Assembly: GCA_949358305.1 (NCBI GenBank)
Contig: CASHSZ010000115.1
Location: forward strand, 1-64,000
Length of the DNA stretch: 64,000 nt
DNA from: Strigamia acuminata
Taxonomy: Eukaryota > Arthropoda > Chilopoda > Geophilomorpha > Linotaeniidae
Reading direction: 5' to 3'
Part shown: positions 15,001 through 24,400 of the stretch, piece by piece
Layout: each line of letters starts with the position of its first letter
Position numbering within the stretch: position 1 is the stretch's first letter
Translations under genes and position numbers: made by a program
The notes under the pieces: generated by a model
The model's input: the letters and a program-made list of their open reading frames with translations, nothing else
Told to the model about the DNA's origin: nothing
Database searches by the model: none

Positions 15001-18000
15001 AAGTTTTAGAAACATCCAAGCAATGATTTGGGAGAATAGACTTTTGATCTCATCACAGTTGACTTAGCACAAACAGCACAAGACCAATGTCTCTGAATGT
15101 TCAGAAATAGTGTTTAAACCTTAGTAGAAGGCTCCAATGTAAGTTTTAGAAACATCCAAGCAATGATTTGGGAGAATAGACTTTTGATCTCATCACAGTT
15201 GACTTAGCACAAACACCACAAGACCAATGTCTCTGAATATTCAGAAATAGTGTTTAAACCTTAGTAGAAGGCTCCAATGTAAGTTTTAGCAACATCCAAG
15301 CAAAAAATTTTGAAACAAAAATTTTGAGCTCATTTCACATCGCAGTTGACTTAGCACAAAGACCACAAGATCAATGTCTCTGAATGTTCAGAAATAGTGT
15401 TTAAACTTTAGTAGAAGGCTCCAATGTAAGTTTTAGAAACATCCAAGCAATGATTTGGGAGAATAGACTTTTGATCTCATCATAGTTGACTTAGCACAAA
15501 CACCACAAGACCAATGTCTCTGAATGTTCAGAAATAGTGTTTAAACCTTAGTAGAAGGCTCCAATGTAAGTTTTAGAAACATCCAAGCAATGATTTGGGA
15601 GAATAGACTTTTGATCTCATCATAGTTGACTTAGCACAAACACCACAAGACCAATGTCTCTGAATGTTCAGAAATAGTGTTTAAACCTTAGTAGAAGCCT
15701 TCAATGTAAGTTTTAGCAACATCCAAGCAATAAATTTTGAAAAAAAAATTTTGAGCTTATTTCACATTGCAGTTGACTTAGCACAAAGACCACAAGATCA
15801 ATGTCTCTGAATGTTCAGAAATAGTGTTTAAACCTTAGTAGAAGGCTCCAATGTAAGTTTTAGAAACATCCAAGCAATGATTTGGGAGAATAGACTTTTG
15901 ATCTCATCACAGTTGACTTAGCACAAACACCACAAGACCAATGTCTCTGAATATTCAGAAATAGTGTTTAAACCTTAGTAGAAGGCTCCAATGTACGTTT
16001 TAGCAACATCCAAGCAATAAATTTTGAAAAAAAAATTTTGAGCTCATTTCACATCGCAGTTGACTTAGCACAAACACCACAAGACCAATGTCTCTGAATG
16101 TTCAGAAATAGTGTTTAAACCTTAGTAGAAGACTTCAAGAGAAGTTTTAGCAACATCCAAGCAATGATTTGCGAGAATAGACTTTTGATCTCATCACAGT
16201 TGACTTAGCACAAACACCACAAGACCAATGTCTCTGAATGTTCAGAAATAGTGTTTAAACCTTAGTAGAAGGCTCCAATGTAAGTTTTAGAAACATCCAA
16301 GCAATGATTTGGGAGAATAGACTTTTGATCTCATCATAGTTGACTTAGCACAAACACCACAAGACCAATGTCTCTGAATGTTCAGAAATAGTGTTTAAAC
16401 CTTAGTAGAAGGCTCCAATGTAAGTTTTAGAAACATCCAAGCAATGATTTGGGAGAATAGACTTTTGATCTCATCACAGTTGACTTAGCACAAACACCAC
16501 AAGACCAATGTCTCTGAATGTTCAGAAATAGTGTTTAAACCTTAGTAGAAGGCTCCAATGTAAGTTTTAGAAACATCCAAGCAATGATTTGGGAGAATAG
16601 ACTTTTGATCTCATCACGGTTGACTTAGCACAAACACCACAAGTCCAATGTCTCTGAATGTTCAGAAATAGTGTTTAAACCTTAGTAGAAGCCTTCAATG
16701 TAAGTTTTAGCAACATCCAAGCAATAAATTTTGAAGAAAAAAATTTTGAGCTTATTTCACATTGCAGTTGACTTAGCACAAAGACCACAAGATCAATGTC
16801 TCTGAATGTTCAGAAATAGTGTTTAAACTTTAGTAGAAGGCTCCAATGTAAGTTTTAGAAACATCCAAGCAATGATTTGAGAGAATAGACTTTTGATCTC
16901 ATCACAGTTGACTTAGCACAAACACCACAAGACCAATGTCTCTGAATGTTCAGAAATAGTGTTTAAACCTTAGTAGAAGGCTCCAATGTAAGTTTTAGAA
17001 ACATCCAAGCAATCATTTGGGAGAATAGACTTTTGATCTCATCATAGTTGACTTAGCACAAACACCACAAGACCAATGTCTCTGAATGTTCAGAAATAGT
17101 GTTTAAACCTTAGTAGAAGGCTCCAATGTAAGTTTTAGAAACATCCAAGCAATGATTTGGGAGAATAGACTTTTGATCTCATCACAGTTGACTTAGCACA
17201 AACACCACAAGACCAATGTCTCTGAATGTTCAGAAATAGTGTTTAAACCTTAGTAGAAGGCTCCAATGTAAGTTTTAGAAACATCCAAGCAATGATTTGG
17301 GAGAATAGACTTTTGATCTCATCACGGTTGACTTAGCACAAACACCACAAGTCCAATGTCTCTGAATGTTCAGAAATAGTGTTTAAACCTTAGTAGAAGC
17401 CTTCAATGTAAGTTTTAGCAACATCCAAGCAATAAATTTTGAAGAAAAAAATTTTGAGCTTATTTCACATTGCAGTTGACTTAGCACAAAGACCACAAGA
17501 TCAATGTCTCTGAATGTTCAGAAATAGTGTTTAAACTTTAGTAGAAGGCTCCAATGTAAGTTTTAGAAACATCCAAGCAATGATTTGAGAGAATAGACTT
17601 TTGATCTCATCACAGTTGACTTAGCACAAACACCACAAGACCAATGTCTCTGAATGTTCAGAAATAGTGTTTAAACCTTAGTAGAAGGCTCCAATGTAAG
17701 TTTTAGAAACATCCAAGCAATGATTTGGGAGAATAGACTTTTGATCTCATCACAGTTGATTTAGCACAAACACCACAAGACCAATGTCTCTGAATATTCA
17801 GAAATAGTGTTTAAACCTTAGTAGAAGGCTCCAATGTAAGTTTTAGCAACATCCAAGCAATAAATTTTGAAAAAAAAATTTTGAGCTTATTTCACATCGC
17901 AGTTGACTTAGCACAAACACCACAAGACCAATGTCTCTGAATGTTCAGAAATAGTGTTTAAACCTTAGTAGAAGGCTCCAATGTAAGTTTTAGAAACATC

Positions 18001-19192
18001 CAAGCAATGATTTGGGAGAATAGACTTTTGATCTCATCATAGTTGACTTAGCACAAACACCACAAGACCAATGTCTCTGAATGTTCAGAAATAGTGTTTA
18101 AACCTTAGTAGAAGGCTCCAATGTAAGTTTTAGAAACATCCAAGCAATCATTTGGGAGAATAGACTTTTGATCTCATCATAGTTGACTTAGCACAAACAC
18201 CACAAGACCAATGTCTCTGAATGTTCAGAAATAGTGTTTAAACCTTAGTAGAAGGCTCCAATGTAAGTTTTAGAAACATCCAAGCAATGATTTGGGAGAA
18301 TAGACTTTTGATCTCATCACAGTTGACTTAGCACAAACAGCACAAGACCAATGTCTCTGAATGTTCAGAAATAGTGTTTAAACCTTAGTAGAAGGCTCCA
18401 ATGTAAGTTTTAGAAACATCCAAGCAATGATTTGGGAGAATAGACTTTTGATCTCATCACAGTTGACTTAGCACAAACACCACAAGACCAATGTCTCTGA
18501 ATATTCAGAAATAGTGTTTAAACCTTAGTAGAAGGCTCCAATGTAAGTTTTAGCAACATCCAAGCAAAAAATTTTGAAACAAAAATTTTGAGCTCATTTC
18601 ACATCGCAGTTGACTTAGCACAAAGACCACAAGATCAATGTCTCTGAATGTTCAGAAATAGTGTTTAAACTTTAGTAGAAGGCTCCAATGTAAGTTTTAG
18701 AAACATCCAAGCAATGATTTGGGAGAATAGACTTTTGATCTCATCATAGTTGACTTAGCACAAACACCACAAGACCAATGTCTCTGAATGTTCAGAAATA
18801 GTGTTTAAACCTTAGTAGAAGGCTCCAATGTAAGTTTTAGAAACATCCAAGCAATCATTTGGGAGAATAGACTTTTGATCTCATCATAGTTGACTTAGCA
18901 CAAACACCACAAGACCAATGTCTCTGAATGTTCAGAAATAGTGTTTAAACCTTAGTAGAAGGCTCCAATGTAAGTTTTAGAAACATCCAAGCAATGATTT
19001 GGGAGAATAGACTTTTGATCTCATCACAGTTGACTTAGCACAAACAGCACAAGACCAATGTCTCTGAATGTTCAGAAATAGTGTTTAAACCTTAGTAGAA
19101 GGCTCCAATGTAAGTTTTAGAAACATCCAAGCAATGATTTGGGAGAATAGACTTTTGATCTCATCACAGTTGACTTAGCACAAACACCACAA
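1..19192 (+). repeat. Tandem satellite array, 140/147-bp monomers, higher-order structure
   Basis: Head-to-tail AT-rich repeats, roughly 136 units, with no gene. The common monomer is 140 bp (starts at 1, 141, 281). A longer form is 147 bp (281-427) and carries an A-rich tract in place of the segment around GATTTGGGAGAATAGAC. A third form has GACTTCAAG and GCGAGAAT variants. Every unit carries GTTTAAAC. Variants recur in order: the rare AAACAGCAAAAGACC variant lies at 951, 3212, 6733 and 11115, spaced 2261, 3521 and 4382 bp, all sums of 140- and 147-bp units. That is a higher-order repeat with block-length changes. Unit length is close to nucleosome spacing, so a centromeric or pericentromeric role is plausible but not shown. 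It is not a CRISPR array: there are no unique spacers. Confidence 0.97.
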
Positions 19193-20764
19193 TGTTGCGA
19201 GCAAGAACGCAACAAAAAGATCTGGAGATTTCACGTTGTTTATTTTCTGAAAGAGAGAAAAGGCTTTATAATTTTGTTGTCAAGTTTGAATAGATTTGCA
19301 ACTCTTATCTGACATGTCCAGTTGGTTTGCTGCCTTGTTGTCACGATCCTGGAAGTTCAAGGGGGTTGTCACTTCGCTTGCCACACCTGGAATGTTTGGA
19401 GGTTGTGTTTTTAGTCTTTTGGCATTGTTTTATGTGTCTTTTTCACTTGTTTGTGTTATTTCTAGTATTTATAAGTTTTCTCCTGTTTCCAGTTCACTTG
19501 TGAGAGAGATAGGCGTGCATCGGCAAGATGGCCGCCATAGCATAAGTGAGCTGGGAAACAGGAGAACTTGAAATAAGCACAATTGCAGTTTTAGTGCTTG
19601 TTTCACTGGTAATTTAATTTATACTAACTTGTATTGGTGTTTAAGGTAGTCCACAGGTGTCTTGGGTCGCTGGATGGACGTTGGACATCGTTTGTGAGCG
19701 TTTGCGAGCGTCGGGCGTGAGCGCACGCCTTGCGACGCCTCTCGTGGTCGTATGGGTCCTGCAAATGAGTTGAATCGGTCGGGTTTCAATGTCCAAGCAC
19801 TGGGAAAGTTGTACTGACCGTTCTAGGACGCAGATCCATCGTTGAGAAGGCCTGTGAGTCGCTCGCGACCTTGTCTGGCTCCATTCACGTCATTTTAGCA
19901 GTTGCATGGTCGCCATCTTAGATTTGGTGCTGCACTGGTGCCCTGTCATTGTTTCTTTTGGGGTTTTAATGGAACCTGGACATAGGGAATATTTACTAGT
20001 TATTGTTTGTATATTTACCAATATTAGTTGATGTTAATCTAAGCTTTTACTTTTGTTATTGCATGGTTGTTAAGGGGTTAAAACTGTGACACGTTGCGCC
20101 CTCTTTTGGTGGTGATTGGGTTTGGGCTCAGCATTGTGTTTTGAGTGTAACTAATGTTAGTTTTAGCCTTTGAATTATTTGTTAAGTTTAAGTGAAGTGC
20201 TGTTTGCACAGGTCATACTGTTATCAAGGTGTTAGGTTAAGTTTTGTCTTTATTTATGTTAAGTTTGACATCTGTTGTAGATATACGGAAACCTTGTCGG
20301 CACTATTGTTATTATTCAAATCTGTATTGTTTGGTCACTGACATTTATTGTAATCAGGTGACCAGTTGTTAAGAGTAGGTTGCTAAAGAAGCAACAGTTG
20401 TTATCAGTTGTTAAGTATTAAAACCAGTTGTGATTTTTCCTCCTTCTTTGGATAATTTATTCCTGGGTTTCTTTTACTTCAACATTCATGATGACTTGTG
20501 AGTAGAGAGCTTTGCCTGCTCTCCTCCTCCCTGGGAGCACGGAATTTCTACCCAGCAGCTAAAGAGGTTTTGCCAATCACTTCATCTAAATGCAGTCAGG
20601 CCTAGTTTCATGCAGTCAGGCCTAACCCTTCTTCAAGTTAGGCTTATGCTCAGAGAGAGGATTTCAACTTGTCTCTTCAACCACTATACAGTCTCGGGCG
20701 GTTTCCAGAGTTTGGTGACCAATTCGCCAGTTTTTTCCTGTGAGATCCAAGGTTGTTTGCTACA
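19193..20764 (+). repeat. Element A 5' LTR
   Basis: 1572 bp, TG...CA ends, matching 26827-28398. The first 22 bp form an inverted repeat, TGTTGCG-N8-CGCAACA. Inside are AGTTTGAATAG (19283-19293) and CTTATCTGACA (19304-19314), both also found in the LTR of element F. GCCAT-type motifs lie at 19525-19538 (AAGATGGCCGCCAT) and 19911-19917. An ATTAAA (20417-20422) followed by a T-rich stretch is the likely poly(A) signal. A 91-codon ORF at 19296-19571 is carried identically in both LTRs and has no recognisable product. Confidence 0.95.
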
Positions 20765-20773
20765 GGGAGCTGT

Positions 20774-20798
20774 TTTTTGGTACCGTGATTCCAGGATT
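20774..20798 (+). other. Putative primer-binding site of element A
   Basis: Ten bases after the LTR lies TTTTTGG-TACCGTGATTCCAGGATT. All five elements carry a version of GGTNCCGTGACCAGGATT just after their 5' LTR, the place where the minus-strand primer tRNA pairs. It loosely resembles the complement of a eukaryotic tRNA-Arg 3' end, but small insertions and deletions between elements make the tRNA identity uncertain. Confidence 0.55.
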
Positions 20799-20972
20799 TC
20801 ATGCGCGTGTGTGAAAAAGAGGTCATTCGGACGTTCAGCAAGTGATTCAAGTGGTTTGGTGCGTGCCAGTTGGTTTGTTTGTACGGCTGGTTCCGTGAGC
20901 GACCGGCATCAAGTGCGCACGCCAGAGAGTCACGTGAGAGCGGCCATTGACGTCCTGAGTCTGCCAAGTCAA

Positions 20973-20985
20973 ACACAACGCAATG
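20973..20985 (+). promoter_or_regulatory. Shared leader motif ACACAACGCAATG (element A)
   Basis: An exact 13-base motif found once in the 5' leader of elements A, E, F and G; its first 9 bases occur in H. Surrounding leader sequence does not align. Role unknown; RNA packaging or dimerisation is one possibility. Confidence 0.6.
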
Positions 20986-21134
20986 TGCAAGTTGAACCGC
21001 TACAGCCTGAAAGAAGAAGAACAGTTTTAGTTTATAAAGTGTATTTTGGTGGGCTGTTTTTTGGGTTTTTTGATGTGTCCCTTCTGGGGGGAGGGGAAGT
21101 GTGCATTTTCGTGTTTAAGTTAAAGTTTAAGTTT

Positions 21135-21166
21135 TTCTCCACTATAACTGCTTAGGCAGGGGAGAA
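21135..21166 (+). promoter_or_regulatory. Predicted leader RNA hairpin (element A)
   Basis: Outer stem TTCTCC (21135-21140) with GGAGAA (21161-21166) and inner stem CTGC (21148-21151) with GCAG (21156-21159), loop TTAG. Homologous hairpins occur in H (54177-54207) and G (45935-45963); the inner stem changes CTGC/GCAG to CCGC/GCGG in H, a compensatory change. Confidence 0.5.
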
Positions 21167-21497
21167 TTTAGATAGCCTAGTAGTTAAAAGAGTCTGCTTG
21201 ACAGCTTAGAGTTTTTGGGTGTTGCATCACTCAAATCCTTAGGAGTTTAGAGAGTTTAGCAGTTAACAGGAATTAGTCTACTATAGGAATTAGAGACTGG
21301 GTGTTGCGCCACTCAGATCTTTAGTAGCATAGAGTTTACAGTGAGTCTGTCTGTATATCATTCAGATCACTAGCGGTTTAGTTGAGCAGTTAGTGTATTT
21401 GGTCATTGTTTGTCCAAATATCGCCTGTGTTTAGAGTTGTGTGTCTTTGGTTTTTGACTGACTGATTGTCTTCACTTTCTGCCATTCCAGGTTTGAC

Positions 21498-24400
21498 ATG
21501 GCTACAGGAGGTGGATCAAGGTCAGGTTCAGGGAGAACAACGCCAACAACGGTTGAGCAACAACCGCCGGAAGAAATGGACGTGTTGTCTGGGAGGTTCA
21601 CGACTTTGGGGATCTCTTTGGACGCGCTTTTGAGAAGGTCCTTGACACTAAAAGATACCGGCGAGCTGGAAGCTGTAGAAATGGCTGCAGATGAACAGAT
21701 GATGAGAATGATAAACGACCTGAACACGATGCAGCCCAACCTGACAAGAGATCAGTACTTGGCAAATCTAAGGGAAATCGAAGAGTTAGAGACACCGATT
21801 TCGGTTCTTAAGCACAGAACCCGAATGTCAAAGAAGTTCGTGACGCATTGGTCAGCAAATCCCGCAAATGCTTCAGCGTTGACGACCAGTACGTCTCAGA
21901 GTTCGATTTTGAACCAGACCTTGTCGCAATCGACAAGAAGGCATAATAATGCAAAGCTTCCTAAGTTGGAAATGCGGAAATTCAATGGAGATGTGACGAC
22001 ATTTCGTCCCTTCCTAAGCAGCTTTGATTCTGCTGTTCACAGCAACCCTGATTTATCAGAAATTGAGAAGTTGCAATACTTGCAGTCGCTGTGCACGGGA
22101 GAAGCTGCCATGCTGATCTCTGCATTCCCTTTAGTGGACGGTAATTACAATTTGGCAAGAGAAGAGTTGGAACGTTCCTACGGGGACGATGAAGCCCAGA
22201 GAGTGGCATTGGTCAAGTCCATAAGGGATATGAGACAGGTTACGGAATTGCATCCGGTCAAAGCTGTCCGTACACAGTTGACCAAGGTGTCCACTGCTAT
22301 CCGCTTGCTGGAGCAGTTGAGCGTTCCAGTACAGACTGCTGGTCTGCTTCTGGCACCCGACGTGCTGAGGAAATTTCCACCTGCCATGGTGATGAGGTTT
22401 TACCAGCAGCAAGGGGCTAAGACCTCAAATTTAGTGACAATCTTGAATTTTTTTGCGGCTGAAGTTCAGCTCTTGGAGCAGATGGAAGATGTCATGGGGG
22501 CAGGAGGTCTTGCAACTAAAAAAGACAAGTCTGGAAGTTCCGACAAGGATAAGGATCAACGCAAGGGCACGATGTCCACCTGCGCCACGTCCAAAAAAGC
22601 CAAAGAGTCTTTTAGCCCAAAGCTGACCGTGGGAAGCGCAATTTGCATTTTTTGCAAAGAAGGTCATGCTAACACTTTCTGTAGGAAGGAAATGAGCGTG
22701 GCAGAGAAGACCACGATCATTCAACAGAACCGACTTTGCTTCAATTGCCTGCAAGAAGGACACAGGGCAATGCGGTGCCAGGTTAAAACCAGCTGCAGGA
22801 CTTGCGGCGGACGACATCATTCGTCCATCTGCAGGAAATTGAACACAGGAAGTGGAGGTGGGATAGAGAAGCCCAAGGACGTGAGCGCGAACGTTTCCTT
22901 GGCGATCTCCTCAACACTTCAGTTGATGATATTCACAGCGGAGTTAAAAACAAAGTCTGGAGGTTCGCACACGATACGTGGCATGTTAGATCCGGGCAGC
23001 CATCGGTCCTACATTTTAAAGAGTGTAGCCGACCGGATACGGTTGAAGAGTTGCGGGTCAATCGAAGCCACAGCCCAACGCCTCAATGAAGAGGATAATG
23101 CTGGATCGACGTCTTACGACGTTTACAAGCTACTCCTTCAGTCTAGACACGGAGCCAGAGAGCTCAAGGTGACGGCTTTAAGTGCAAGAAGCCTACCGCA
23201 TGTGTATGGGATAGCCAGCCCTGATACCATTCAGAAAGTTAAAGATTTGGGGTTCGAATTGGCTGAGGACTTACCTTCGACTGCAGGCAATGTTGATATC
23301 TTGCTTGGAGTTGATGTTTGGTGGGAAATCTGCCTTGACGGACGAAAGCGATTGGATAACCGCTTGGGTTTGGTCAATACCATTTTTGGGTGGGTGTTGT
23401 CAGGAGCCGCTGGGTCGACAGATGTCTTCTCCGAGAGCTCGCGTGACGTTTCTTGCTGCAACACCTGTGAGATTAAGACTGACCGTGACTTGGAAAAGCT
23501 TTGGAGTTTGGAGGCTGTTGGAATTACCGCTGGCGAACGCGATTCAGATTTTGTTCGAGATCGCTTTGAGAAGTCGCACAAGCGAATGGATGATGGTTGC
23601 TACCAAGTTTGTTTGCCCTTTAACGATAAGATCGGGGCTTTGGAGTCGAACTGGGAGTTGGCTCTGAATCAACTATCACATACGCTTAGGCGAATTGATA
23701 GTAACAGCGACCACAAGGAACGTTATAACAAAGCCATGTGGGACTACGTCAAGGAAGAGCACGCGGAAGTAGTACCTCTTGCAGAGAGATACAAGAAAAC
23801 TGGAGTTTATGTTATTCCGCACCATCCAGTGATCAAGGAGGACCGGGAAACGACCAAGTTCCGTGTCGTTTTCAACGCGTCGTCGGCGAAGAAGGGGCTA
23901 CCTTCGCTGAACGACTGTCTGTATCCTGGCCCTTCTTTAAATCCGGATATTGTCCCAGTTATGATCCGTTTTCGCCTTTTTTGTGTAGTGGCGATAGCAG
24001 ACATCAAGCAGGCTTTCCTGCAAGTGCTGATTAATCCTGACCACTGCGATTTTTTGCGGTTCCTTTGGGTCTCAGAAGAATATTTCCAAGAAGGATATTC
24101 GTGGCAGAATTTGTGGGATCACCTGGTCGTTTTAAGAATGATAGTCGTCCCTTTCGGGGTGAATTCTTCGCCATTCTTGTTGTGCGCTGTCATCCGCGCG
24201 CAAGGGCGATTGTATTTGGTGCTTTTCCCCAAAGAGGCAGACGCCCTCGATAAGGGCATCTACATGGACGACTTGACGTCCGGGGCCGATGGAACCCAAG
24301 AGACAGTTACGCACTGTGTCAATCTACGCAGGATCCTTGACGAGGGAAAGATGCCTCTCGTCAAGTGGGCATCATCAAAGGCAGATGTCTTTGACGCACT

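Larger units (their letters stand above)
20799..21497 (+). other. Element A 5' leader (non-coding)
   Basis: About 700 bp between the primer site and gag. It contains the shared motif ACACAACGCAATG (20973-20985), a G-rich run near 21087, a predicted hairpin (21135-21166), and three degenerate direct copies of about 45-50 bp (near 21215, 21297 and 21344) sharing GGGTGTTGC and CACTCA. TTCTGCCATTCCAG ending at 21490, seven bases before the gag ATG, looks like a 3' splice site; GTGAGC at 20895-20900 is a possible donor. An ORF at 20610-21155 (181 codons) crosses the LTR/leader boundary and has no recognisable domain; I treat it as chance. Confidence 0.6.

Noticed and set aside
1-19192. Direct repeats at near-regular spacing that could be read as a CRISPR array
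   Set aside because: The whole 140-147 bp unit repeats without unique spacers, and the surroundings are animal retrotransposons. It is satellite DNA.
19296-19571. 91-codon ORF repeated in both LTRs of A
   Set aside because: It is duplicated only because the LTR is; no domain or signal supports a protein.
22802-23089. Overlapping ORFs in other frames and on the opposite strand of Gag-Pol genes
   Set aside because: They are shadows of strongly coding frames, with low-complexity translations and no homology.
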